From an uncultured Desulfobacter sp. (GTDB taxonomy: Bacteria; Desulfobacterota; Desulfobacteria; Desulfobacterales; Desulfobacteraceae), in assembly GCF_963677125.1 (NCBI RefSeq), contig NZ_OY781882.1, forward strand, positions 1,496,501 through 1,560,500: DNA of 64,000 nt, given 5' to 3'. Made by a program: the position numbers and the translations under genes. Shown here one piece after another: positions 53,962-63,587 of this stretch (within the stretch, counting starts at the first letter, position 1; each line of letters opens with the position of its first letter). The notes beneath the pieces were generated by a model that saw only the letters and a list, made by a program, of their open reading frames with translations, made no database searches and had not been told where the DNA came from.

Positions 53962-54225
53962 ATGGATAATTGTATCCCCAAACTATACGGATTAAGTACA
54001 TGCAGTCACTGCAGAGCCACCAGAAAGCTGTTTGATGAACACAATATTGAATATGAATATGTACAGGTTGACGACTTCAAGGGGGATGAGCGTAAGGAAC
54101 TTCTCAAGGAAATCAAAGCATTGAACCCAAGATGCTCTTTTCCCACCATTGAAATCGATAAAGAGACTGTAATTGTCGGAAATAAGCAAAACGATATTAA
54201 AAAAGCATTGGGAATAAAAGAATGA
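53962..54225 (+). CDS. Glutaredoxin-like protein
   Basis: An 87-residue glutaredoxin fold with the redox motif CSHC (YGLSTCSHCRATR), the cis-Pro CSFPTIEI and a C-terminal helix. It follows AAGGAG. Its stop overlaps the start of the ferredoxin:thioredoxin-reductase gene (ATGA), so the two are coupled; this pairing suggests the glutaredoxin-like protein is the substrate of the reductase. Confidence 0.92.
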   Translation: MDNCIPKLYGLSTCSHCRATRKLFDEHNIEYEYVQVDDFKGDERKELLKEIKALNPRCSFPTIEIDKETVIVGNKQNDIKKALGIKE

Positions 54226-54551
54226 ACACAGAACAGCTTTATAATGCTCTGAAAAAATCACAGGAAAAACAAGGGGCTTTTTTTAACAAAGACAAAGATC
54301 TGGTATTTGAATTGCTGGAAAGCCTGCAACTCAACAGAGAAAGGTACGGCTATATGGCCTGTCCATGCCGTTTAGCCTGTGGTGACAGGGAACACGACAA
54401 GGATATTATCTGTCCCTGCGAGTACCGTAAGGCGGATATGGAAGAATTTGGCGCCTGCTATTGCGGTCTTTATGTCTCGGAAAGGGTGAACAATCTTGAA
54501 GCGGTGCCGGAGTATGTCCCGGAAAGAAGGCCCACAGAAAAAGTAATCTAA
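54222..54551 (+). CDS. Ferredoxin:thioredoxin reductase catalytic subunit
   Basis: A 109-residue protein with the FTR-beta cysteine set: YMACPCRLACG, IICPCEYRKADM and ACYCGLYVS (CPC-x-CPC-x-CxC). The 4Fe-4S cluster beside a disulfide lets it pass electrons from ferredoxin to a thioredoxin-fold partner. Like other anaerobe forms it lacks a variable subunit. Coupled to the glutaredoxin. Confidence 0.93.
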   Translation: MNTEQLYNALKKSQEKQGAFFNKDKDLVFELLESLQLNRERYGYMACPCRLACGDREHDKDIICPCEYRKADMEEFGACYCGLYVSERVNNLEAVPEYVPERRPTEKVI

Positions 54552-54555
54552 AAGT

Positions 54556-54597
54556 AAGCCCCTGCCCGACACAAGCCAGTGTCGGGCAGGGGCTTAT
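54556..54597. terminator. Bidirectional terminator
   Basis: A 17-bp stem (AAGCCCCTGCCCGACAC at 54556-54572 with its complement at 54579-54595) between the convergent FTR and exonuclease III genes, flanked by T/A-rich sequence. Confidence 0.88.
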
Positions 54598-54622
54598 AAT
54601 TTCAAAGGTGCGAATAATACGC

Positions 54623-55414
54623 CTACACTTCAACCACCAATCCCACCGGGCAGTGATCAGAACCCAAAATGTCATTATCAATGAATGCGTCTTTTACAAC
54701 CCCGTTTTCAATGAGATCACGGGTGACAAAAAAGTAGTCAATACGCCATCCTGCATTATTTTTTCTTGCATTAAAACGGTAGGACCACCACGAATATTTC
54801 ACCGTTTCAGGATAAAAATGGCGAAAGGTGTCCACATACCCCTTATCCAACATTTTATCCAGCACATCCCGCTCGATCCGCAAGAAGCCGGATCGCTTGG
54901 CGTTAGGCCCCGGATTTTTCAAATCGATTTCATTATGGGCTGTGTTAAAATCACCGGTGACGATAATTGATTTCCCCTCATCTCTTAATTCTTGGGCATA
55001 ATCAATAAACCAATCATAAAACGCCAATTTATAGGCAAGCCTTTCATCGTTCATCTGGCCGTTGGGAAAATAGATGTTAAACACAACAAATTGCTTAAAG
55101 TCCATTCTTATTATCCGGCCTTCACCATCATATTCGGGCATACCAAACTGGGTCGTCACAGCATTCGGCGTAATTTTTGTGTATGAGGCCACACCGGAGT
55201 AACCCTTTTTAACGGTTGAATAATTCCAAAAGCTTTCGTAGTCACCAAATTGAATCATCTGGTCACTTCGTTGATCCTCCTGAAGCTTTGTCTCCTGGAG
55301 CATCAGAATGTCCGGGTCCATGTCGGCTACGGAATCAAAAAAATTTTTTTTCAAAACCGCACGAAGCCCGTTTACATTCCATGAAACCAGCTTTAATTGT
55401 GTTTTTTTAACCAT
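54623..55414 (-). CDS. xth: Exodeoxyribonuclease III / AP endonuclease
   Basis: A 263-residue enzyme with LVSWNVNGLRAV, LMLQETKLQEDQR, VTGDFNTAH and the ending LGSDHCPVGL, the metal and catalytic residues of the ExoIII/APE fold. It cuts DNA at abasic sites and repairs oxidised ends, which fits the oxygen-defence neighbourhood. The start at 55414 begins just before the conserved fold; the frame extends 11 codons more, and neither start has a strong binding site. Confidence 0.93.
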   Translation of the reverse strand: MVKKTQLKLVSWNVNGLRAVLKKNFFDSVADMDPDILMLQETKLQEDQRSDQMIQFGDYESFWNYSTVKKGYSGVASYTKITPNAVTTQFGMPEYDGEGRIIRMDFKQFVVFNIYFPNGQMNDERLAYKLAFYDWFIDYAQELRDEGKSIIVTGDFNTAHNEIDLKNPGPNAKRSGFLRIERDVLDKMLDKGYVDTFRHFYPETVKYSWWSYRFNARKNNAGWRIDYFFVTRDLIENGVVKDAFIDNDILGSDHCPVGLVVEV

Positions 55415-55520
55415 AGTGAACGGTTCTTTACTCTGCGAAAAAGCCATGAGAATACTATTGGGTATAAAATTCTCATGGCTCGTGCAATGCTGGGAATTCG
55501 TTGAGGATCAGTATTAAAAA

Positions 55521-55982
55521 TTATCCTTCATTGTCTGCCAGATAATCATCATACATGGATTCCAGGCCAAGTTTATGCTTGGACTCTTCCTGGACAAGGA
55601 TCTGAAACAACTTTTTTGCGTCGGTGTTATCAGTCTTCTCTGATAGAACCTGATACAGTTTGACTGATTTTTCCTCTCTTTTCATGGCAAGCTTCAAAAC
55701 TTCAGGCATAGGCATGCCCTTTTCATATTCGGTATCCACCATGTAATTGCTTATTTTAAGATCAGGAATCTTTTTGAGCTCATAGCTGTCAATCATCGCC
55801 TTGTTTCCGGAAATATCGGAAAGCAGCGCCACATGTTTTTCTTCCTCTTTTGAGAAATCAATGAAAGTCTGTTTCAGTGCTGCGGAAGGGGCTTCCTCGG
55901 CAAAAGATGCATAAAATTTTACAGCTTCTTTTTCTCTGTCAATTGCAAATTCCAATATTTCATCCACGGATTTAAAGTTCAT
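55521..55982 (-). CDS. Ferritin-like (rubrerythrin-type) diiron protein
   Basis: A 153-residue four-helix protein with iron ligands DREKEAVKFY, KEEEKHVALL, KREEKSVKLY and QEESKHKLGLE (two ExxH and two E motifs). It lacks the rubredoxin domain of true rubrerythrin. Such proteins destroy peroxide or store iron. AAAGGAGG lies nine bases upstream. It follows pstB on the same strand after 224 bases, with its own promoter likely. Confidence 0.88.
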   Translation of the reverse strand: MNFKSVDEILEFAIDREKEAVKFYASFAEEAPSAALKQTFIDFSKEEEKHVALLSDISGNKAMIDSYELKKIPDLKISNYMVDTEYEKGMPMPEVLKLAMKREEKSVKLYQVLSEKTDNTDAKKLFQILVQEESKHKLGLESMYDDYLADNEG

Positions 55983-56206
55983 TTAGTATAACCTCCTTTG
56001 TATACCGTTATTCAATATCCAGTAAACCATTTTCATGCCTAATGTCTACCCAAATCAGCAATTTTTATACCATCCAATTTGGGAAATTTAAATAGTATCA
56101 TGCACTGTATCACATTTGCCAATGTTATCATAGAAAACCATAAGCTGGATACCGATTAAAGTAAAAACATGTTTCATACGACTTTGTCTCAGTCACTATT
56201 GTGTCA

Positions 56207-57064
56207 CTATTCAAACCGTCCGGTAATATAATCTTCAGTAAGTTGATGCAGCGGATTTAAGAAGATCTGATCTGTTGGGCCAACTTCGATAAGATCTCCC
56301 TGGTGAAAATAGGCCGTACGCTGGGATATGCGGGATGCCTGCTGCATAGAGTGCGTCACAATGGCAATGGTGTAATTGTGTCTAAGCTCATCAATAAGTT
56401 CTTCGATAATTGCCGTGGCAATGGGGTCCAGGGAGGAGCATGGTTCATCCATGAGAATCACTTCCGGGTTCACGGCAATTGCTCTTGCAATGCACAGACG
56501 CTGCTGCTGACCGCCGGACAAACTGGTTCCGGGCATTTCCAATCGGTCCTTAACTTCACTCCAAAGCCCGGCCCGTTTCAGTGCTCCCACAACCAGTTCG
56601 TCGGTCTCTTCCCGGTTCCGCACAAGACCGTGGATTCTAGCACCATAGGCAATGTTGTTATAGATAGATTTGGGAAATGGGTTGGGCATTTGGAACACCA
56701 TACCCACTTGGGCCCTTAACGGTACCACATCCACGTCACTGTCATATATATTTTTGCCATCCATGATGACCTGGCCGGTTACAAGACAGTTTTCAACGGT
56801 ATCATTCATTCGGTTAAGACAGCGAAGAAACGTTGATTTACCGCACCCGGAAGGACCGATCATTGCGATCACTTCGTTGCGCCCGATATCCAAGGTGATA
56901 TTGCTGATGGCTCTTTTGGAATCGTAGTAGACCGCCAGATCCCGACAGCTCATCCTGGGATTTTCAACCGTAGTCTGCCCCACGGTTGTCCGCTCTGTCC
57001 GCTCGATCAGCGGACGACGCCCTGCTCTTCTGGGCGTATGACCGGTTGTTTGTTCCTCATTCAT
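56207..57064 (-). CDS. pstB: Phosphate ABC transporter ATP-binding protein
   Basis: A 285-residue ATPase with GPSGCGKST (Walker A), LSGGQQQR (signature), VILMDEPCSSLDP (Walker B) and the late His in THSMQQ. The ~36 N-terminal residues are an extra, Arg/Thr-rich tail not found in the core PstB (~250 residues). Last of the four pst genes, 18 bases after pstS. Confidence 0.93.
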   Translation of the reverse strand: MNEEQTTGHTPRRAGRRPLIERTERTTVGQTTVENPRMSCRDLAVYYDSKRAISNITLDIGRNEVIAMIGPSGCGKSTFLRCLNRMNDTVENCLVTGQVIMDGKNIYDSDVDVVPLRAQVGMVFQMPNPFPKSIYNNIAYGARIHGLVRNREETDELVVGALKRAGLWSEVKDRLEMPGTSLSGGQQQRLCIARAIAVNPEVILMDEPCSSLDPIATAIIEELIDELRHNYTIAIVTHSMQQASRISQRTAYFHQGDLIEVGPTDQIFLNPLHQLTEDYITGRFE

Positions 57065-57082
57065 TTTTGATTTTATCTATCC

Positions 57083-58147
57083 TTAATTAAGATCATCCAA
57101 AGTCAAAGGAATAAGTTGTTCAGCAACTTTTCTATAATGCCGCCGTTCCGCCATAGGCATGGGGATCAACCCCTTAGCTGTCAGATACCCATCATCACCC
57201 CAGGTATTTTCACTTGTAAATTCAGCCAAATATGACCTCATGCCGGGGATATTATCGACATGTGCTTTTTTAATATAAAAATACAGGGGCCGAGACAAGG
57301 GATAAAATCCGTCGGCAATGGCCTCAAATGTCGGCTGCACACCGTCAATAAAGGTTCCCTGGATTTTATCCGTGTTCTGGTCCAGAAAAGAAAAGCCCAA
57401 AACGCCTAAGGCATCAGGGGCCTTGACCAATTTTTCCACAATTAGGTTATCATTTTCACCGGCCTCGATATAAGCACCGTCTTCTCGAATGGTATCGCAG
57501 ATTATTTTGTATCTTTTGTTATCGATTGTTTTCAAATTTGCTATCCATGTAAATGTATTTGCGCCGGCTTCCATGGCAAGTTCCATAAACGCATCACGAG
57601 TTCCCGATGTAGGCGGCGGACCAAGCACCTCAATTTTACTATCCGGAAGCGATGGATTTATCTGATTCCAGGTTTCATATGGGTTTGGTTGCAAAGCGCC
57701 CGTATCGCCGGTCACAGGCACCTGTTTTGCCAGACCAAGAAACAGGTCTTTTCTGGTCAGCCTAAATACCGGACTCTGTCTTGAATTTGCAACAACAATG
57801 CCGTCATAGCCAATTTTTACCTCAACGACCTCTTTTACACCGTTGCTGAAGTCTTTTTTCAGCTGACTTTTTGTAATCCGGGATGAACTGTTGGTAATAT
57901 CCGGGTGGTCTATACCAATACCTGCGCCAAAAAGCTTATGGCCGCCGCCGGATCCGGTGGATTCAACTTTCGGGGTTTTAAAGCGCGTTTTTTTTCCAAA
58001 ATTTTCAGCCACTACAGTGGCAAATGGATAAACTGTTGAGGATCCGACAATGGTGATATAATCCCTTGCTGCACCGCCAAAAGCCTGGCCCATCCCAACA
58101 AATAATAAAGAAGCCGGGATAATCATAATAACAATCAGTTTTGTCAT
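57083..58147 (-). CDS. pstS: Phosphate-binding periplasmic protein
   Basis: A 354-residue solute-binding protein with a signal peptide (~1-23, ending GQAFGG). Phosphate-binding motifs: IVGSSTVYPFA, ESTGSGGGHKLF, GYDGIVVANS and PTSGTRDAF. It captures phosphate outside the membrane for PstCAB. AGGAG lies seven bases upstream. It lies third in the operon, behind pstA. Confidence 0.92.
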   Translation of the reverse strand: MTKLIVIMIIPASLLFVGMGQAFGGAARDYITIVGSSTVYPFATVVAENFGKKTRFKTPKVESTGSGGGHKLFGAGIGIDHPDITNSSSRITKSQLKKDFSNGVKEVVEVKIGYDGIVVANSRQSPVFRLTRKDLFLGLAKQVPVTGDTGALQPNPYETWNQINPSLPDSKIEVLGPPPTSGTRDAFMELAMEAGANTFTWIANLKTIDNKRYKIICDTIREDGAYIEAGENDNLIVEKLVKAPDALGVLGFSFLDQNTDKIQGTFIDGVQPTFEAIADGFYPLSRPLYFYIKKAHVDNIPGMRSYLAEFTSENTWGDDGYLTAKGLIPMPMAERRHYRKVAEQLIPLTLDDLN

Positions 58148-58199
58148 GGGAATACTCCTGAAACATACGTTCTACAACAAGATAAATAAGATCTACAAC

Positions 58200-59492
58200 T
58201 CACTGATTTTTTACAAATATTTTTTTTAAGATGACAGCCGTACCATTCATGACCACTAAAAACAACAGAAGCACCAAAATAGCAGCGGACGCTTTTTCAA
58301 GAAATGCTTTTTCCGGACTGCCGCTCCACAAAAAGATCTGTACGGGCAGCACCGTAGAAGGATCTGTAAACCCGGCAGGGACATTCACAATAAAAGCCAC
58401 CATGCCGATCATCAAAAGGGGCGCCGCTTCCCCTAAAACCCGGGACATGGCGATGATTGTACCGGTGACCATGCCCGGCAAGGCATGGGGCAAAAGATGA
58501 TGAGCCACCATCTGAACTTTGGAACTACCAATCCCTAAGCTTGCCTCACGAATGGAATGCGGTACCGCCCTAAGCGCCGAACGACCGACATTAATAACAG
58601 AGGGCAACGTCATCAGAGTTAAAACCAGCCCGCTGACAATCGGGACAGACCTGGGCAGACCTAAAAAATTTAAAAACACCGCAAGTCCCAGCAACCCAAA
58701 CAAAAGCGGCGGTGCAGCTGCCAGGTTATTAATATTTACTTCAATGATATCTTTGAATCTGCTTTTCGGCGCAAACTCTTCCAGATACACAGCAGCTGAT
58801 ATCCCAGTGGGTAAAGATAGAACCAAAGTAACGATAAGGGTATAAAAAGACCCCCAGACAGCACCCAGGATACCGGCAAGTTCAGGCTCTCTTGAATCTG
58901 ATGCAGTAAAAAAGGTTCTATTGAACACCTTTTTGATCCGGTTCCGGCTGACCAGATGATCCACCCAGGCTAACTGCCGGTTATCGATTCTCCTTTGGGA
59001 TTCCGGCTTATCCAGGTCAATGTTACCCTTCATCAACATGTCCACATCGGCATCAGCCGGCAGCCATATCTGAATCGTGGTGCCGATATCATTCCGATTT
59101 CTAGCCACATAATCCTGGAGTATGTAAGAAGCACCTGTGCTGACAAGCCTATACAACTTGCGTTTGTCATCATGTTTGGTCACATCCGGGCAGACAGACA
59201 CCAAAGCATCATGGATCAGTTTGGAATAATTAGCACCTGCCAGATCATCTTTATCTATGACGCTGGTATCCAAAAAAACATCCAGCCGGACAAGGGTCTG
59301 TTGAAACGCTGTATACCCATTGGAAATGATGGAAATAAACAACAGGGCCAAAAAGCATAAACTGATAATAACAGCGGCAAATCCACAAATACGAAAACAG
59401 CGTTCCTTGCGGTAGCGTTTATTAAGCCCTTTTTTTACAAGATCTATGGTTCTGCCTCTGTCGGGTACAGTCTGATCACTTGGATTATTCAT
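58200..59492 (-). CDS. pstA: Phosphate ABC transporter permease PstA
   Basis: A 430-residue permease. The C-terminal half has the ABC permease fold with EASLGIGSSKVQMVAHHLLPHALPG (EAA loop). A ~150-residue extra-membrane domain lies between the first helix (~33-55) and the second, longer than in E. coli PstA (~296 residues). Its start lies inside the end of pstC by eight bases, so they are coupled. Confidence 0.9.
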   Translation of the reverse strand: MNNPSDQTVPDRGRTIDLVKKGLNKRYRKERCFRICGFAAVIISLCFLALLFISIISNGYTAFQQTLVRLDVFLDTSVIDKDDLAGANYSKLIHDALVSVCPDVTKHDDKRKLYRLVSTGASYILQDYVARNRNDIGTTIQIWLPADADVDMLMKGNIDLDKPESQRRIDNRQLAWVDHLVSRNRIKKVFNRTFFTASDSREPELAGILGAVWGSFYTLIVTLVLSLPTGISAAVYLEEFAPKSRFKDIIEVNINNLAAAPPLLFGLLGLAVFLNFLGLPRSVPIVSGLVLTLMTLPSVINVGRSALRAVPHSIREASLGIGSSKVQMVAHHLLPHALPGMVTGTIIAMSRVLGEAAPLLMIGMVAFIVNVPAGFTDPSTVLPVQIFLWSGSPEKAFLEKASAAILVLLLFLVVMNGTAVILKKIFVKNQ

Positions 59493-60873
59493 AATGCGTC
59501 TTGTATTTTTTGACCACCATCAAGGCAACCACGTTTAAAATCAATGTAATAACAAATAAAAAAAGTCCAAGGGCAAAGGCGGCCAGCGTCTTAGGACTGT
59601 CAAACGACTGTTCCCCAACCAACAAGGAGACAATCTGCACCGTAATCGTTGTAACTGCCTTGAACGGATTAACGGTCAGGTGTGCTGACAGGCCGGCAGC
59701 CATCAAAACAATCATGGTCTCCCCAATAGCTCGGGACACGGCCAGCAGAACCACACCCACAATGCCGGGTAGTGCGCCAGGCAACACAATATGTATAATG
59801 GTTTCACTTTGGGTAGAACCAAGACTTAAAGCACCCTCGCGCAAGGATCGAGGGACCGCGCTGATGATATCATCGGATAAAGAACCAACAAAGGGGATAA
59901 GCATAATGCCCATGACGACGCCTGCGGCCAAAGCACTTGCCGAAGAGATGGAAACGCCCAGGATATCTCCTGCATTCTTTATAGCCGGGGCAACAATAAG
60001 GACTGCAAAAAAACCGTAAACAACTGTAGGTATGCTGCCGAGAATCTCCAAAAGCGGCTTGGCAATACTTCGAAACTTTGCATTGGCATATTCAGACATA
60101 TAAATTGCCGCCATAAGCCCTACGGGTAGCGCCACACACATGGCAATGCCAGCGACAAGCATAGTGCCGAAAATAACCGGAACCGCTCCAAACGCACCCG
60201 AAGATCCGATCTGTTCTGCATGGACTGCCGTCTGGGGGCTCCAATCCAGTCCAAATAAAAATTTATGTACCGGCACATTCATGAAAAACCGACTCGCCTC
60301 ATAAAACACGGAAAGTACAATGGCGATGGTGGTCAATATAGCTAGGGAGGCGCAGGCAATCAGAAGAATTTCAACAACCTTTTCTACGTGATTTCTGGCC
60401 CGAAGTTTTGGTGTGATTTTCATATATACACTTACAATGGCAATCACTGAAACAATCATTATAATAACAGTCAATGCGGCCTGGGCTGTCATCTCAAGGC
60501 TTTTATAATGATTAGCTGCGGCCTGAACGGCAGGATTTATTTTACCGCCTATAATATTGCCATCCACAATATTTTTAATATCATTGACAACGAGACTGAG
60601 TCGGTTTTCAGGTAACAAGCGCATTGGATCCGGCAGATCGGCAATCACCAAATTCGTGATGATGCTGGACTGGAAAAGATACCAGGACGAAAAAACGATC
60701 AAAGCAGGTACAGCACACCAGAAAAAAGTCAATGCGCCGTAATAGAAGGGCGTAGAGTGAAGTGCTTTTGGGCCGCCCTGAGCAAAACAGACAGCAAAAG
60801 CTCTGCTGCGACCTATAAAAAAACCTGCAATGCTGAGAACCCCAAGGGTTAAAAGTGAATGAATCGGTGTCAT
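59485..60873 (-). CDS. pstC: Phosphate ABC transporter permease PstC
   Basis: A 462-residue permease with EGALSLGSTQSETIIHIVLPGALPG (EAA loop) and the conserved start of the transporter core (MNVPVHKFLFGLDWSP). As in the PstA here, there is an N-terminal extension with an extra-membrane loop compared with E. coli PstC (~319 residues). AAGGA is six bases upstream. First gene of pstCASB; no phoU or phoB in the window. Confidence 0.9.
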   Translation of the reverse strand: MTPIHSLLTLGVLSIAGFFIGRSRAFAVCFAQGGPKALHSTPFYYGALTFFWCAVPALIVFSSWYLFQSSIITNLVIADLPDPMRLLPENRLSLVVNDIKNIVDGNIIGGKINPAVQAAANHYKSLEMTAQAALTVIIMIVSVIAIVSVYMKITPKLRARNHVEKVVEILLIACASLAILTTIAIVLSVFYEASRFFMNVPVHKFLFGLDWSPQTAVHAEQIGSSGAFGAVPVIFGTMLVAGIAMCVALPVGLMAAIYMSEYANAKFRSIAKPLLEILGSIPTVVYGFFAVLIVAPAIKNAGDILGVSISSASALAAGVVMGIMLIPFVGSLSDDIISAVPRSLREGALSLGSTQSETIIHIVLPGALPGIVGVVLLAVSRAIGETMIVLMAAGLSAHLTVNPFKAVTTITVQIVSLLVGEQSFDSPKTLAAFALGLFLFVITLILNVVALMVVKKYKTHYE

Positions 60874-61391
60874 CTGTGTTCCTTAAAAAGTAAAATGCGC
60901 TGCACCCATAGGCAGCCCTGGAAGATTAAAATCCAGGATCATCCCACAACCAAACATGAAAGTAACCTAACAACCTATTGAAACTTTCATGTAAAAAACA
61001 TTGTTTTAAATTATTAGATTCAGTTTAATATCATATTAGTCAAAAGTTAGGATTGTGTTTCGCCCGAAGTTTTTTTATCCCACTTATCCTCCTCAATACC
61101 GAATTCGACACGGATTCTAATTATCAATATCCACAACAATTCTATCTGCGGTCCTTGTTTAAATCAGTGGTTTTGCCATAACCTGATGGCGCACGGTAAA
61201 TTAAATGACAGAACACCATCTCATTAATGGTAATATATAAAAATTAAAATTGTATTAGATTTTGATGGGAACTATAAGATCGGCCGGAAAGATTGCCCGG
61301 CAATAGAGTACAAAGAAATATAAATAAAATATGCCGGCCCGTTGAAGCCCGGACCGGCATGGGTTTGAATAATTGAATTTTCGTTCAAACA
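60874..61391. other. 518-base upstream region of pst with leader hairpins
   Basis: It holds two hairpins likely in the pst leader: CATGAAAGT (60955-60963) with ACTTTCATG (60983-60991), and CCTGG (60917-60921) with CCAGG (60933-60937). No clear Pho box or gene was seen. The rest is AT-rich. Confidence 0.4.
61331..61360 (-). terminator. Terminator of the mlaC-like gene
   Basis: ATGCCGG..CCG and CGG..CCGGCAT pair nearly perfectly (61331-61360), followed on the minus strand by ATTTTATTTATATTT. It ends the MlaC-like operon. Confidence 0.8.
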
Positions 61392-62021
61392 CTATTTGGA
61401 ATTATTTTTTTCCTCTATATCTTTAAGAAGTTGTGAAAACGAATTTCGTCCAAGGAATTCACCAAACTGGGAGCGGTAATTATTTACCATACTCACCCCT
61501 TCGATATTGATATCAAACACCAGCCAAGGGGCTGTGCCCTGCCTGTACATCATGTAGGCAATGGGAATTTCAGTACCATCGGCGGTAATAATCTGAGTTT
61601 GAACTTTTGCGTATTCCCGATTCTTTTTCGTTTTACGCTGCTCATTAAGGTAGACCACCTTTTCATTGGTATAGGTTTCGAGCTTTGAAATATAGGTGTT
61701 TTCAATCAGACGCTGGAACCGGACTGTAAAATCCTGCTTTTCTTCCTGGGTTCGTCCTCTCCAATACTTACCCAGACTGGACTGGGCCATGCGACCAAAA
61801 TCAAAACTATGCAGGACAATGTCACGGATTTTTTGCCGGCGGACCTCTTTTTTCTCTTCCCCTTTTAATTGTGGTGTTTTAAGCACATCCAGGATCAGGT
61901 CAATTTTAGCCTGGAGTGCCTGTGTAGCTGAAGAGGCGTCGGAAGCTAAGGTCTGCTGGGTAAACACAAACATTGCAGAAAACATGAATGCAAAGAAAAC
62001 CCGTGTTCTGATTGTTTTCAT
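61392..62021 (-). CDS. MlaC/Ttg2D-family phospholipid carrier
   Basis: A 209-residue periplasmic protein with a signal peptide (~1-27) and the MlaC pattern: DIVLHSFDFGRMAQSSLGKY, FTVRFQRLIENTYISKLETY and APWLVFDINIEGVSMVNNYR. It shuttles phospholipids between the outer and inner membranes. No mlaABDEF genes are beside it; a 182-residue gene lies 29 bases upstream in the same operon. Confidence 0.87.
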   Translation of the reverse strand: MKTIRTRVFFAFMFSAMFVFTQQTLASDASSATQALQAKIDLILDVLKTPQLKGEEKKEVRRQKIRDIVLHSFDFGRMAQSSLGKYWRGRTQEEKQDFTVRFQRLIENTYISKLETYTNEKVVYLNEQRKTKKNREYAKVQTQIITADGTEIPIAYMMYRQGTAPWLVFDINIEGVSMVNNYRSQFGEFLGRNSFSQLLKDIEEKNNSK

Positions 62022-62050
62022 CCGTCTTAATCCTTAAAATATTGCCTGGT

Positions 62051-62599
62051 TTAATTTAAAATGCCGTTAATCTCCTGGAAGGCAAAAGGTGAGGATAAAT
62101 TTTTTGCTGCCTGACCTTTTGGATCTGCTTTGGGTTTGTGGCCGGAACCTGTAAAGGAGACAATTTGACCATCTTTAAACGCAATTTGGTAGTTGGGGCG
62201 AATACCTTTGCCTGTTGTACCGAAAAGCACTTTTGATTCTAAATCTCCGGCCATATTTTTCAGCACTTTTTCAAGAAAGGTCTTTGACAATTTTGCCACC
62301 CGGTCAATATCCCATTCAATATTATTTTTTACCCGGGAGCCCGAACCGGATGATGCTGTCCCCTTGTTTTTTAACTTGGAAATCCTGCTTTCCATGCCCT
62401 TGAGCTTCATCGCCAGATTTTTAACCGAACGCTCCTGAATATCCCCTGAAGCCTTGGGCCTCAACTCGTCCAGTTCACCGAATGCCTGGTCAAAGCAAGC
62501 CCTTGACTCATCTACCTCCTTTTGTTCTATAAGCTGGTCCATTTGTTCACACAAACGGTTGATAGCCAGTCTTGATTCACGGAATTTAGTGGGTTCCAT
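62051..62599 (-). CDS. Unrecognised 182-residue charged protein
   Basis: The first ~100 residues are charged and helical, with probable coiled coil (RLAINRLCEQMDQLIEQKEV, LAMKLKGMESRISKLKNK). The rest includes VLFGTTGKGIRPNYQIAFKD. No signal peptide and no known family. AAAGGAGG five bases before 62599 decides this start; the frame runs 37 codons further without need. It is coupled with the MlaC-like gene. Confidence 0.72.
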   Translation of the reverse strand: MEPTKFRESRLAINRLCEQMDQLIEQKEVDESRACFDQAFGELDELRPKASGDIQERSVKNLAMKLKGMESRISKLKNKGTASSGSGSRVKNNIEWDIDRVAKLSKTFLEKVLKNMAGDLESKVLFGTTGKGIRPNYQIAFKDGQIVSFTGSGHKPKADPKGQAAKNLSSPFAFQEINGILN

Positions 62600-62834
62600 A
62601 TTACCTCCTTTATGGTTAATGCAACACTTATAACCGCCTGCTCTTGTCTGCCCCCCTCCCCTTTTTTTTACATTTTTGGGGTTCTGGGCACCGGAAACCG
62701 GCGGCAACATGCTGCAATTGATCCGTTATTGTTTCATTACTCTACACCGACTGCATATTTATTTCAAGAAACACCCCAATTTTGATACACAGATGTTTCT
62801 TTACATTCCTTTTCTTTGCCCTTATATTCTATCC

Positions 62835-63551
62835 ATGAAGTTCTACGCAGTGGCCAAGGGCCGAAAAACAGGTATATTCACGTCATGGCCCGAGGCCGAG
62901 CGCCAGGTAAAAGGCTTTGCAGGCGCCAGATTCAAAAGTTTTAAAACAAAGCAGGAAGCTTTATCCTTTATTGAGAATCCGTCCTACACAAAGGGTGTGT
63001 CTTCAGCTAAAAATTGTGAGAAGTCCCCAAAAAGTAAAAACGGACAGCACCAGGCGGCCAATTATGAATACCCGGAAAATGCCGTCATGGTATTCACGGA
63101 CGGCGGCGCCATTGGCAATCCGGGTCCAGGTGGGTATGGTGTAGTCTTTGAAACTGGGGAAACATTTTCAGGTGGGTTTAATCTGACCACCAACAATCGC
63201 ATGGAACTTCTGGCAGTTATTGTGGCCCTTGAAGCGCTTGAAGGGGAGAACCGTCCCATCTGCCTGCATTCAGATTCCAGATACGTTGTCAACGGTATTA
63301 CCAAAAACTGGGCAAAGGCATGGAAACGCAGGGGCTGGAAAAAATCCGACGGATCCAGTGCCATGAATCCCGATTTGTGGGATCGTCTTCTGGATCTTTT
63401 GCAAAACCTTGATGTCCGGTTCATCTGGGTAAAAGGCCATGCCGGCAACCCCTTGAACGAAAAATGCGATCACCTTGCCAATTCAACAGCACGTATGCCA
63501 GGCCTGCCGGACGACACAGGGTACCTGAAAAGCCGGATAAACAGTGCATAG
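62835..63551 (+). CDS. rnhA: Ribonuclease HI with N-terminal viroplasmin-type domain
   Basis: A 238-residue enzyme. Residues 1-~48 form a caulimovirus-viroplasmin/hybrid-binding domain (MKFYAVAKGRKTGIFTSWPE, KSFKTKQEALSF), as in eukaryotic RNase H1 and some bacteria. The catalytic domain has FTDGGAIGNPGPGGYG, NNRMELLAV, LHSDSRYVVNG and KGHAGNPLNEKCDHLAN, giving the D-E-D-D set. It removes RNA from RNA-DNA hybrids. Start at 62835 matches the domain start. Confidence 0.93.
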   Translation: MKFYAVAKGRKTGIFTSWPEAERQVKGFAGARFKSFKTKQEALSFIENPSYTKGVSSAKNCEKSPKSKNGQHQAANYEYPENAVMVFTDGGAIGNPGPGGYGVVFETGETFSGGFNLTTNNRMELLAVIVALEALEGENRPICLHSDSRYVVNGITKNWAKAWKRRGWKKSDGSSAMNPDLWDRLLDLLQNLDVRFIWVKGHAGNPLNEKCDHLANSTARMPGLPDDTGYLKSRINSA

Positions 63552-63587
63552 AAAATGATATTGATAGCCCCGGTTGAAAAATTCCAC

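Noticed and set aside
61125..61225. Minus-strand stretch translating to RAPSGYGKTTDL, like a LuxR/MalT ATPase loop
   Set aside because: Only about 30 codons, with no flanking similarity; too short to call a remnant.
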